A DNA stretch of 64,000 nt, taken from NCBI GenBank assembly GCA_029204225.1, contig CM055092.1, positions 83,612,976-83,676,975 of the forward strand, written 5' to 3'. The stretch is from Diphasiastrum complanatum. Taxonomy: Eukaryota; Streptophyta; Lycopodiopsida; Lycopodiales; Lycopodiaceae. This document shows, in pieces, positions 46,342-57,586 of the stretch. Under the pieces are notes generated by a model, which was not told the DNA's origin, made no database searches, and saw nothing but the letters and a program-made list of their open reading frames with translations. The position numbers and the translations under genes are program-made. Positions within the stretch are counted from its first letter, which is position 1; the number at the start of each line of letters is the position of its first letter.

Positions 46342-48980
46342 CCACAAAATAGACATGGAAATATGTTGTCTCTAGTGTAGCAGAAGGTATTTTAGTTTTC
46401 AAATTTTATTTGGTAGTTTTGTTACACTTGGCAATTTTAAAAATGTCTATGATGAGCACTTGTTGCATACTTTAACTCACTTCAGACTTTTGTGTACTTT
46501 AACTTTTAAAATGTTTCTTGCTTTAAACATGTGTGTATTTCAAATTTTCTATCAATTAAATGGTATATAGAATGTAATATGTCTTACTTGCAATTCTCTA
46601 CATCAATTTGAATCGATTATCGTTTGTTGTTTTTACGTTCAGATTTGTGTTTCACTCTCTTATTGATTTGTTTAATTGTTTGCTCTTTCCGCTTCCGCAA
46701 CTCTATCGTGTTTTGTACATGCTTGCATGATTTGGCATAGAGTATGACACCAAGGAAAATTGGATTATGTTGTCCGATTATGGGAACAACATGAAATATT
46801 CTAAAATATGGCAAGAGGCTTCTGCAATAATCCCAAATACTACATAACTAAAGCGTTAAAATTGGCAAAAACTAACTTGATCAAATCTTGTAAATACCCT
46901 AATGACTAGTACCTATCATTATTAGACATGTGTGGGCCTGTTCCCACATGTGAAATAAATGCATTTGTCATTTAGAATAGTCATATAGGTTGTAAATATC
47001 ATTTTATTTGAGATCTAGTGGCTAAAATGGCCAAAATCTAGTTTTCTAGCTATATGTCACTTGGCATCATTTTATTGGTAGGAAAAGCTATTTCACATGG
47101 ATAGGAGTGATCTCACATGTGTGAAAACATCAGTAGTAGGTGAGATCCCACTTGTAGTAGATATTTGTACAAGTCCCTATGAATCAAAAAAATTGCCTCA
47201 AATCAAGGGAGGTGGCTATAAGCTAGGAATCTTGGACCATGTGCCATCATTTTTGGTCCTTTTTGCTGTACTTTCACATAAAGTGGAGAGTCAAAAGCAT
47301 TAGAAATAGGTGACCAGTTGTCATCTTGTGTGTGTGAGTCCAAACATTGGGCCTTAGGCTAATAAGTGCCATGGAGCATAATTATTATATAAAGTATTTT
47401 AACTTAGACTTTGTAAAGTTCCTAAGTTGGGAAACACAAGCAGGATCAAGCTGACAAGGAGTTCACCAAGTGGATGGATTTCAAAGTGATCCATCTAAAT
47501 CATGAGTTTCTCCAACAAAAAGTAGCCAAGTGGAAGTATTGGTCATATCATCTTGCATGTCACCAAACTCACAAGAAGACCATAATAGCCTACCGGTTTA
47601 TTTTGTGAAAGATCCTAAGGTTCATTTCATTTGAAGCCATTGGAAGGAAGGTCGGCTATGAGAAATTTCTTGATAAAAGAAAAGCTAACAAAAAAAAACA
47701 AGGGACTCTCAGTTACGCAGGGTTGTCCTAAAAAGCTGCTGCAACTTGAAGTTTTGCCGAGGCACCCAAGAAACAAAGCCAATAAAGTTCAGATGTCTTT
47801 ACATAGGCAAGTGCAGATCGATGTCTTTCCAAGGACAATACGTCAAAGAGAAAGCGATGCAGTGGGAATGTTTATTCTGTGAGCCCCATGGTAATTTTCA
47901 AAAGATGGAAAACCATGTGGGAGGTAGTAACTTAGATTCTCTCAACTTAAGTTATATTTTTAATAAAGAGACCTCCTATTATCATGTAAGAGGTGGAACC
48001 CAAATCTTTATAGAATGGGATTCACTCAGTTGTAAGAGGTGGAATCCAAAGTCTAGCTCAACAACATGAACAAGAAGGGCGTCGAGAGATTGCCAAGCTG
48101 CAACAGAAGGAGGAGGGCCTAATTGGATTTACCAGCTCGTGGGTATACATAGAGACCTCCTCCACGAATTTTAGAGAAATGTTGTTGCATTATTGATTGA
48201 AGATCTTTCTATTTGCATTTTCATCTATGTTCCATTTTCATGCATTAAGTTTGAGTACTGATGTATAAATGTGTTTTGTTGTTGATTCTTCCCCTTTTAA
48301 GTTTGGATTTGTGATTAAGATCAAGTAGATGTGCAGGGCCTTGTGGTAGATCAATACCATTATGATCTGATGCCGCTTTGTGCTTGACTCCCTGAGGAGT
48401 TCTTGTTACAATTGTTGAGTGATAATTGTAGTAAGCACTTTGTAAGATTGCAGATCTTAGTTGTTTTAGTTTTCTTGCCACAATAAAAGAACCAATGAAA
48501 GAAGACAAGAGGAGGCCTGAGCACCTTCCCTCAAGCTATGCACCTTCCAATGGGAACACAAGTAAAATAGCAAGATAATCTCAAAGAGAGAGCAATTGAG
48601 CATAATTTCAAAGTGTTATTTACAAGGCAAATACCTCTCCTTTTATGACAAGGAGGGTCTTCCATAACTATCCACTAACTTATGGGACTAATCTATTTCT
48701 AGCATTTCCGTAGAACTTCTAACTTAGAATTTCAAAGTTTCTTAGCTTAGGAAAACTTAAGATAAAATATTTCTAATCTTAAGTTTCCTAAGTCTAAGTT
48801 CTAAATCTAAGTTTAAGCTATTTTATTATTTTTTAAGCTTCTACTCATGGGCTTACAAACACATGCCATGGCGGAAGTTTATTAACAAACACTCGCACGT
48901 GGTCTTACAAAACACATGTCACGGAGTTTTATTTTTTTCTTTTTTATTTTTATTTTTTGTGTTAGCACAGATGCTAACAG
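46342..48980. other. Spacer, possible decayed LTR sequence
   Basis: No gene supported. 46930-47130 contains CCCACATGTGAAAT and CTCACATGTGTGAAA, the same type of box as in the Copia LTRs, so this may be a decayed LTR. I could not find its ends. Confidence 0.35.
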
Positions 48981-48984
48981 TTCT

Positions 48985-49370
48985 ATTACAAATGGGATAG
49001 GCCACAAGTGCTTGAAAGCAAAAAATTCATTGGTCCTCAGTTGCGTTATACTACACAGGAAAAAGAATTGTTTGCAATAATCCATGCACTTAAAACATGG
49101 AGACACTACTTGTATGGTAGTAAGTTTATAGTGTATACCGATCACCATCCTCATAAGTATCTTTTGCAATCAACATGAAATTCGTGCGAGGAAAGCTCGA
49201 TGGGCTGAATTGATGCAAGAATTCGATCATGAAATTTGTTACATAAGAGACAACTCTAATCAAGTTGGAGATGCTCTTAGTCAGATTGGTCAACTAAACG
49301 AGTTGTCATTCACCCAGATTTCCATGGATCTATATCTTTCGCTGAGAGGAACAGACTCCCATTTTGGTCA
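48985..49370 (+). pseudogene. Ty3/gypsy RNase H fragment
   Basis: Conceptual translation gives ESKKFIGPQLRYTTQEKEL, then AIIHALKTWRHYLYG and FIVYTDHHPHKYLL. This is the gypsy/chromovirus RNase H signature (the T-x-x-E-K-E-L and Y-T-D-H motifs). After a frameshift near 49177 it continues ARWAELMQEFDHEICYIRD and GDALSQ. Both ends are missing. It marks a gypsy element otherwise lost. Confidence 0.8.
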
Positions 49371-49613
49371 TATTTGAAACATTGTTCAATGTTGAATTTA
49401 TTTCCTATAGTCACCTAAATCCCATTTTAATCTGCCTCCATTCATGCTGCATATTTACTCGCGTTGTCGCACAGTCTGCATATTAACATGCAAATTCTCA
49501 CAGGTGATGAAAACACGAAAAGCAAAGGCTAGCATCACATCCTCTTCACGCTCATGCAGTTGCACTAACAGACTGGACAACGACTGCAGCCACCCATGAT
49601 CTCCTATAAACAG

Positions 49614-50259
49614 TGTGAAAGATTTCAGATCCTTAAGATCCAATCTACTTGAATGATCTTTGGTTAGAAAGAGAAATACACTACCAATCTTACCAATGTA
49701 GAAAAATCAGCATCTACACACAATTTCAGATGCAAACACTAATAGAACTTGATCAAACTTGAATGAAATGATTATGTACTGTTGCTGTTCGTACAAAACC
49801 AGCAAGCTACTGTATTTCCCACGTGTGGATCCAAAAATAGCAAATATAGATCATTCTACACATAGAATTGCAAGCAATCACCAAGATAGTGCACCAATGG
49901 ATAGTAGAACCCAAGAGAACCATGTATAAGCATGAAATGAGATAAAGAAGAGAGAAGATGACTCTCTCCACGAGTTACATCCTTTTATAGCAAGTCCAAA
50001 CCCTATTTGGCCACTTGGCTTTCCCACCAAAATGCTAACCCTACTAATTTTGGGTATTCGATGTACCCAACTTATTCAAATTGAATCTACTCAAACTCGC
50101 ATTCTATCTTTCCCACACTTTCAAAAAGTGTTTATTCAAATGAAATTTAGACTAATGAACTTTGAAAAGTCAACCTCTAAGTCTAAAACAAGTTTTGGAA
50201 TCAATATGCCAAATATGAAAATATTGCAAAATGTGATGAAACTAGTGGATCCTGCATGT
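49614..50259 (-). repeat. Solo LTR of the D family
   Basis: Reverse complement of the element D LTR along its length. It starts TGTGAAAGATTTCAG at 49614 (the LTR 3' end) and has CCCACGTGTGG at 49818-49828 where D has CCACACATGTG. The last about 18 bp (to about 50259) are diverged. No PBS or coding sequence adjoins it and I see no clear 5-bp duplication. That fits a solo LTR from recombination, with some decay. Confidence 0.85.
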
Positions 50260-52452
50260 AGTTTGGAGAGCCAATTTTTCTAGCCACATAAAGGATAGTT
50301 TCAGTTGGGCGAGCAACCTCCATCGCGACCTCCTCTCTCTCTTGAAAAGCTTTCCTCTCTTTCACTAGGTATGGAGGAGGGTTTCAAAGCATTCAATGGA
50401 TACAATCCAGCACATTAACTAGCGTGCAGCCTTCCACGGCCTCTGGAGACAACTTCCTTTGCACTATGGCACCCCCTCCTACGTTTTTACAGATCTAAAA
50501 AATGTCCTGTAATGAGAGAGATCTGCTGTTTCTCAGCCTGAAACTCTAGTTGTGAAGGAAAAAGAAACATTTTGAGCTATGCTCAAGTTTTCTCTGAGGA
50601 ACTTCTAGCAGCCTTTTACCTCATTGAGGTTGCCCTACTATCAACAATCCACAGCTCCAAACGATTCTTGAAACGATAAAAAATTGAGTGCATACAAGCT
50701 ACAAATGCAAAGCTATCCTTCCACGGAATTTTGGGATTCCATTTTGCTACGGCTTCGATCCAGCCGACAATTCCCTGTCCCTGATTCCTTCTACAATTCT
50801 GAGCAATTCGACGAATCTCCACGGACTCGATTTTGTGCTTCCCTCTCTCTGGTAGCTCAAAAAAAAAATCGTCGTGAATTCCTAACTCTCCGTCCTTGTC
50901 CGATGATCACGACCACCAAGGCTCTGATACTAAGTTGACAATACGATACAAATTGATCGATTCAATCACCACAATATAGCGTCAAGTACTTCGAGATAAG
51001 ACGAGCAAAATTGCTCAAAATTGTATATTCACTCTCAAGTACAAAGAGAAACAACTTAAATGCTCAACATGTGCTCGTAAAAGAATCGACCCGATAATTC
51101 TAGAGCTAGGTAAAATGTGTCATCGTCAAACTTAGAAAGTAGCCGCAAAACAATTTACATGTTGATTATTGCTAATTTAACTATTATGGCCCATCAAAAG
51201 TCAATAAATAAGCTCATATCAAAACTCTATAGAATGTCAAAAGCCAATGACTATGAAAAATCACCCATAGATTAAAGTGCCTCAACAATATCCTACTTTT
51301 GGAAAAGAATTGGATAGGGAGCTTTCCACCATGATGTTCAAATTAGGATTGACTAATGGCTTAGCCTATAATAATTTTTCAGCCATTTCCTATTGGAAAT
51401 GTCACAAAGCAGTTCACTTCTTAATAAGATTGTGAATCCTGGCCATACAAATTTCAGATAAGCATGTTATAGCTATTAAGAAAATTTCAGGTACAACACA
51501 TCCCATAATAAGGAGTTCCATGCAATTACAAGGTGTTCTATCTTGTATTGCTAAAAAGCCATACTAAAATCAGAACACTTATTGAACTTTTGGGTTTTTT
51601 TGTGTGTAAATGAAGCCTTGCAACTAGGCATAAACCAGGTTCCTTAAAAAGGTGACATGAGCACCAAGAAAGTTACACCCCTAACATTCTTTTAACTCCA
51701 AAAACAAAAGAAAAAGCATCAAGAAAGAAATCCAAATTGCTACTACAACTTTGGAGACAACTGGGATCTCGGGTTTTACCCATGAACCCAGCTTTTGCTT
51801 GATTTGAGACTCTCCCTAAATTTTGTAGCTAAAAAACAAAAAGACATCAAGGAAAAAAGTAAAACTGCTACTACTTATAAGGTATATATTAAGAGGTGTA
51901 CCAGTATGAGAAGTAGGCGGCCATGTGTATAAAATATATGAATAGGTGGACGACTCATACTCATCCATGCCAAGGTGAAGGCATGGCTGGCTACTTCGAT
52001 AGCATAAGTAGCTCAACGTGGATGGCATAAGTAGCTGATAAAATGAATTGAATCTATTAATTCACTTCAAGTAAGGAAACAACACAATATGAAAACATAC
52101 GATAAGAGCGTATAACGGAAAACTACAACCAAAATGTTACACGGTTGACAGTAGCTACAAGTGGTTATACTCACGTGCAGGCAGCAAAATAGTGGTCAAC
52201 ATTCAAAATTCAGGACCACTTTGCAGTTGAGCACTGGAAACAGCTGGGATTTTCAGGCAAAGCCCAAGAACCCAGCTTGCCTGATTCCAGACTCTCCCTA
52301 CAGCTGTCCAGGTTCCCGAGGGGATCACACCATCAAATCCCCCACCGCTTCATGGTCGAATAGGCTTGAGAATGAGAAAATCACGGCAGATGAGTGTGTA
52401 TAACAATAATTTTATTTCTTAATGTACATAATATACATAATAGTGTGCCAAC
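50260..52452. other. Spacer with a possible decayed Copia end
   Basis: GGCTCTGATACTAAG at about 50920 resembles a minus-strand Copia PBS with one change. To its left the minus strand has LWIVDSRATSM near 50640, resembling a Copia protease WIVDSGATS with Gly to Arg. These may belong to one decayed minus-strand element, but no LTR pair is visible. The rest is AT-rich without features. Confidence 0.3.
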
Positions 52453-52455
52453 TAA

Positions 52456-53023
52456 GGGGCCTGCCCCACTTGCAGTAGCTAACTGTCAGTTATGTTAGCG
52501 CTAACTTGTGCCAGTCAGGTAACAGTCTTTATTGCTGCCCCACCTAAGTCATCTCGATCAGTTATGTTAGCACTAACTGAGGAGCTGCCCCATCCCCATT
52601 AGTGGCTCAGTTAAGCCAAGCAATGGACTGCAGCAATAGGAGCTTGTTTTGAAGGCTTGTTCCATGCCTGCTGCTCCATGCCCTGCTGATCCACGCCCTG
52701 CTGATCCAGCTTGTGGACATTGGCAATTGGAGGAGAGAGGGGCAAAGGACTGTGGCAGTTGGGACTCTCCTAACTGAGACACAGGTTAGCTTAAAAGACC
52801 TCTTTTGTGGCAGTTGGGACTCTCCTAACTGAGACGCAGGTTAGCTTAAAAGACCTCTTTTGCATCAGATGGTGGGGAGCACAAAATGCTCTAGTCCAGG
52901 TTAGTGCTAACTGAATCAGTTAGCTAACTTGTATGCGCTAAGTGTAAGAGGGGCATCAGTCGTCTCAGTTACCTTCAGTTAGCACTAACTAAAAAACGCT
53001 AACCTGTAAGTGGGGCAGGCCCC
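52456..53023. mobile_element. Tourist/PIF-Harbinger-like MITE, target duplication TAA
   Basis: 568 bp. The left end GGGGCCTGCCCCACTT is the inverse of the right end AAGTGGGGCAGGCCCC except for one base next to the core. Both ends are flanked by TAA (52453-52455 and 53024-53026), as expected for PIF-Harbinger. The interior has many GTTAGCxCTAAC near-palindromes and a 55-bp tandem duplication starting at 52751 and 52806. No transposase, so it is non-autonomous. Confidence 0.82.
52751..52860. repeat. 55-bp tandem duplication inside the MITE
   Basis: TGTGGCAGTTGGGACTCTCC at 52751 recurs at 52806 with one visible base change (GACACAGG versus GACGCAGG). The unit includes CTAACTGAGAC and AGGTTAGC. 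Confidence 0.92.
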
Positions 53024-53414
53024 TAATTCCAACAAGATTTTGCAGATTTGTTAGCACAATTTGGCATGTTTAACATCTAGGAAAAGCACCGAGCAGCTGC
53101 AGCCATTTACCTTCAGGTAGAAAATAATTCTACAGCAATAATACATGTCAGCTTTTACTTTTCTATTATGAAACAGTTAGAAAAAGACCTATATGCACCG
53201 AGAATTTCATAGATACGTACAAATTTTCGACTCCCTTGAGTTTTTGAGGTGAATTTTCTGCTGATTCATGAACTTAAACAGATGCAGAATAATATAACAC
53301 ATTTTTAATTACAACAGCAGTTAAATCAGCAGCAGAATCATAGCAGTCTAAACAATGTGTAGCCTGCATGAACCAATTAAAACTGTTCTAGCATGAGAAT
53401 TCCAGTGCAGTGAT

Positions 53415-53921
53415 CTAGAATTGAGGTTCGTATCCATTTGATGATGTTGCCAGGATGAAGAAGCCAATCGCATGACCAAGCGCACCCCAGGCAAGCACGT
53501 CGACGATGGTAAAGCCTGCAGGATCATTTGTCTTGAGCAGACTCACAACTTCCTGAGCTCGAGAATCGCCTGCCTCAAAATGAGTCACGCCATTCTGCTG
53601 CGGTAGTCCTGCCTTTGCCACTTGGGCTCTCTGGAATGGAAGAAACACGAACCGACCTAAAAACAGAAGACCTCCAGTGCTGAGAGTGATAATCAGGCTT
53701 GTGGCGGCACACGTTGTTCTTGCTTTGCTTCGAGCTAGGCTGGTCTTGCTGCAGAAGCTGGTCCTGCTACTTGCGACTCTCAATCCATCTAATTTGTTGA
53801 GGGGGCGGATGCCCGAGAAGCCCACCTCATGAGATACCGAAGCTTTCGCTTGATTCTTGGGGTTACAATTCATGCTGGTCAGGCCAGCAACGGCACATGA
53901 GGCAGCAGTGCAAGCGGCCAT
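53415..53921 (-). CDS. psaG: Photosystem I reaction centre subunit V, chloroplast precursor
   Basis: 168 residues from the ATG at 53921; the frame is open 12 bases further but only to a TTG. Residues 1 to about 72 are Ser/Ala/Lys-rich and low in acids, as in chloroplast transit peptides. Mature PsaG has two membrane spans, about 75-96 ([12 protein letters not shown]) and about 138-160 ([15 protein letters not shown]). Between them is a stromal loop with the conserved [15 protein letters not shown] and [11 protein letters not shown]. The C-terminus [11 protein letters not shown] is typical. PsaG binds the outside of the PSI core next to PsaB and stabilises Lhca1 attachment. No intron. Length and motifs are complete, so it is likely functional. 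It is the only clear photosynthesis gene here, with no operon-like partners. Confidence 0.96.
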   Translation of the reverse strand: MAACTAASCAVAGLTSMNCNPKNQAKASVSHEVGFSGIRPLNKLDGLRVASSRTSFCSKTSLARSKARTTCAATSLIITLSTGGLLFLGRFVFLPFQRAQVAKAGLPQQNGVTHFEAGDSRAQEVVSLLKTNDPAGFTIVDVLAWGALGHAIGFFILATSSNGYEPQF

Positions 53922-54063
53922 CTGGTACAGCAAATGTTATGCGATCCAGATATCAGCGGTGAGGAATGTTGAACGAACGAAGGATCAACACTAGCAAACC
54001 CAAAATGAAAAACTACTACGAGAGAGCGAGAGCGTTAGCGATCGAGCGAGCGAGCAAGCGCGA

Positions 54064-54120
54064 GCCAATGAACAAGCGTGCTATCCCGACGGAGTCATGC
54101 TATTGGTGCTTGCCTTATCC
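54064..54120 (-). promoter_or_regulatory. Candidate psaG promoter elements (I-box, CCAAT)
   Basis: About 190 bp upstream of the psaG ATG the minus strand reads GGATAAG (54114-54120), an I-box as in light-regulated plant promoters. A CCAAT box lies beside it (54102-54106). Position fits a promoter; function is inference. Confidence 0.45.
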
Positions 54121-54315
54121 AATGTATCTTATTGCTAAATCTTGAGGCGACCATTTTCATTGACAATAAAGGAGGGGGTTTCATTTCACTTCATTAGGAA
54201 GTACTTAATTGACGTTGGCACGATGTTTAGGTCGTATTGGGCCCATATTATATTGCATAATATCAGGCCTCAAAATTTGTCATTGCCTGGACTGCCCGAT
54301 TGCCCGTCTTTTTGC

Positions 54316-54317
<2 letters not shown>

Positions 54318-54348
<31 letters not shown>

Positions 54349-54394
54349 GACTGCCTGTTTTTCTAAGAGAGAGAGATAGAGACGACTACTTGTC

Positions 54395-54426
<32 letters not shown>

Positions 54427-54460
54427 GTCGCGCGTGAGAGAGAGAGGAGGGGGGCAGGGG
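54318..54460. repeat. Cluster of GA microsatellites
   Basis: Several GA runs (54318-54347, then shorter ones to about 54450) are separated by related spacers containing GACGACTxCxTGT. It looks like a short run duplicated with its flank. It lies upstream of psaG. Confidence 0.9.
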
Positions 54461-56170
54461 AGAGATGATCTGCAAGACAGCCTGTAGGCGATCGTCGAGA
54501 CGATCACTCAATCGAGGCTGTCTGTGAAGAATGCCATGTTTGTGAAGAATGCCCATGAGAAATTTTTATTCTGAGAGCTAAAATTAGCCAATCATATTTG
54601 TAGAAAATAATGAGGTTCTATTATTATGCCTTCGATGGTGGCGATCTCTAAATTCAATCTACACCATTGAATCATGTAAAATTTGAGTAGAAACACATTA
54701 TGGAATTTCAAATGCTCCGAGAAGAGCTTAGAGGCATTGCAAACTGAACATTAGCATCTAGGAGATTGGAGTCATCGATCAAATTCATGAAAAATTTAGT
54801 ACTTTGAGATATGGCTCTTGTTTGTTTTATTGCAGATGTGTCAGGTGTAACAACTTGGTCTTTCTCGAGAGTGTTTATCTACACGATACAATGGAGTTTT
54901 ATCAAGGGTTATTCATATTTGTAGGATTCAATACAAAGAGCATCTACAAAATTGAAAACTTCAAATTTTACAATTATGACGTATTCAAGGCTCTATGAGT
55001 GTTATGAAAAAAGTTGACAGTTGATGTCGATGGCGAAATGGCTAAAAGATCCCATCTATCGGCAAATGGGGCCTATGAGCTATTTCAGAGGTTGCATATA
55101 CATCTAGCACAAAAAAGTGTTATCACCATGCATTCCATATAGTAAGTTGCATTTACTAATTTGCTAGTTCTCCTTGCGCTCTTCTGCTTGTGACTTTGTG
55201 TGCTCTTACGAATGCCTCTTGTCTCTTGCTCACTTCAGATCATTTTAGTCCTAGTTCTAAATAGCATGCTGGTTGGATTTCTCTCAAAAGAAAATGCCTT
55301 TTCTGTGGGTGCTTTTTAATGATGCCTCACCAAGGCACAACAGAAAAAAGAAGTACCAAAACATTATTTTCTCCCAGAGTACTGAAAGGCCGAATCACAA
55401 ACAGGGCATACCCTACCACTGTGGGGGGGGGGGGGGGGGGGGGGGGGGAGTTTGGGGTTTGCTCTTTAGAACCCCACCAAGGGGCTACTACTCCCCGAAC
55501 CCCCCGTCTCACAGTGGAGGCTAGAAAGACCAAAGGAATAGCTTTACTCAAACGTTTACATTAAACATTTGCATGCTTCATTGAATACGAGTAATTATGG
55601 TTCTATGCTCAATACTTATGGCACATGTAGCCAGATTTTATTTATAATAAGCCTACCAAATGCATATACATGGCCTATAGTAAAAACTTAGCTTACCATT
55701 GAAAACATACAACAAAGCTTAGCTTGTCATTGTAAACTACTTTTTAAGTAGTCTACCATATAAATACACTACATGTATCCTGAAAACTTAACTTAATACC
55801 ACAAGAAAAACTTAGTCTACCCTAATAAACCTACCATATAAATAGACTACCTAATAAACCTAACATGAAAACTTAGCTTGTTTTAATAAGGCTACCCTAT
55901 ACCAAATACACTAACTGAAGTGCATGTAACATTGCTTATTACCCTTACTTTATACTGGGTCTATCACAATACTCATGGATTGCATTTATTGATTACATGC
56001 TACAGAAATGTATTATAGAATTTTGTAGTCATGATTGAGTCTATCTGAAATTGCCAGTCAACATTTAGTATATACCATATGGCTCTGTGTCCTTTCTATT
56101 GCATCTTGATGATAGTCATTACTCACTCTAGAAAAGCACTTTTTTATTTGCATTGCTGCATATTTTGTTT
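54461..56170. other. Spacer with a 26-base G run
   Basis: No gene supported. The G run is at 55423-55448. 55680-55900 has loose repeats of CTTAGCTTxCC and CTACCATATAAATA without clear units. Confidence 0.45.
55423..55448. repeat. Poly-G run of 26
   Basis: Uninterrupted G, preceded by CCACTGT and followed by AGTTTGGGG. A quadruplex former and likely length-unstable; open frames across it are artefacts. Confidence 0.97.
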
Positions 56171-56225
56171 TAGGATATCAGAAAAGTGAAAGTTCAAATA
56201 CATCACCACTTTTTGTGTTTCTGAA

Positions 56226-57586
56226 TTGCGCCGAAGCATTGAAACTCATTTTTTTGAAATCCACTTTTCTAGCAATATGAACACCAGAGTGCACATTGTC
56301 GGACCAGTATATTCTTCCGAGCTAATATTGAGAATGAAGGATACACAGGGTCGGATATCTGAATCAACCCTTAATTGTCACTTCAACATTCCTATTGGAG
56401 GTATTTCTCTTTTGCAATCATTTAATGTTGAGGAGGATGTTTCCATAGAAGTACCAAAGGAGATTATTGATGGGACAACATTTTTCTCTATAGATGGAGA
56501 GATTCGAAAAAACATTTCTATCATAAAAGACATGATCAAAACAAGGGCCAAGGGTGGAGTGAGTGGAGGTACAAGATATGTGCAACAACAAATCACAAAG
56601 GAAATGATATTCGAGTATCTTGTATCAACAGAGCCTCACGAAAGTCATCCATTATCAGAAAGCCAAATTTTGAATGATATATTCGAACAATTGTCTCCCA
56701 TCACTAACAAAAGACGGTATGCAAGTACAATTTTTATGCTATAATGTTTTTTCATAATCAAAACAATATAAATGTTTCATTTTATGTAAATTTTTTCTAT
56801 TTGTACTTGCAGTATGACGAGGTGGATTGAAGAGGCATGTTCATTAGGATAGACTTGAAAGTGTTTTAGAATTGAAGCATCGTAGCAAATATGATTTTAT
56901 ACATGGAGATATTTTCTGGACAGTTGGATAACATTAACATTGATAGATGCCATGTATTCAAGATGTCGACTATGGGTTTTGGTTCTAGAGTTGACATTGT
57001 GAATAGAATGCATCCAGCAAGTAATCTTAGTGACTTTTAGATTTGCTTTGATCATGTCAAAAGGATTGAAGGATAGACAACTATGGCTGCACATGTCTAT
57101 GATCACTACAGTCAAGAACTATTGACAATACATGTCTTTGATTTCAAAGTAGAGGACACAAATGCCCAAATATTGTTTGGCAAATGCTAAATCGAGTGAT
57201 GGAAAAAATGGTTAACCTAGTGCACAATTTCGAGGTTTCATGGCTGATGAAGCTCAAGCCAATTGGCGTGTAGTGAGAACTATTTTTAATGGAGGACCTT
57301 CCAATATCGTAATAGACAAAGAGAGGTCTTGCCTATTTCATTGGAAACAAAGTATGATACAACATACAAGAAGTTGTATCAAAAGTTAATTTCAAGAAAC
57401 TCACAAAAGATTGTGTCGACAATGCAAAAATTCTCCAACTAGAGAAACATCTAATATAGAGCTAAAGAAATTAATATCATGGTGGTCAGAAGAAAGAGTA
57501 ATTGATGGCGAGCTTCAAATATTGCAAACATGGATAATTTGGTGGCATGGACGCATATCACGTTGGGGCTTTTATGGTTCGCGTAA
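56226..57586 (+). pseudogene. MULE-like transposase gene remnant
   Basis: An open block (about 56226-56717) ends at AAAGACG|GTATGCAAGT. A short intron with a TACTTGCAG end at about 56811 leads in phase to RMTRWIEEACS. Across several frames the rest reads DIFWTV, IDRCHVFKMSTMGFGSRVD, HVFDFKVED and RGFMADEAQANW, then KERSCLFHWKQS and ISRWGFYGS. The acidic, DDE-like residues and F-M-A-D-x-A-Q-A-N-W recall MULE-type transposase-derived plant genes. Multiple stops and frameshifts make it dead. It ends at about 57586 where the F polyprotein remnant begins. It could be the N-terminal counterpart of the SWIM fragment at 45.6-46.3 kb; family assignment is from memory. Confidence 0.5.

Noticed and set aside
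55273-55564. Overlapping Gly-run or Pro-run proteins on both strands
   Set aside because: Created by the G26 run.
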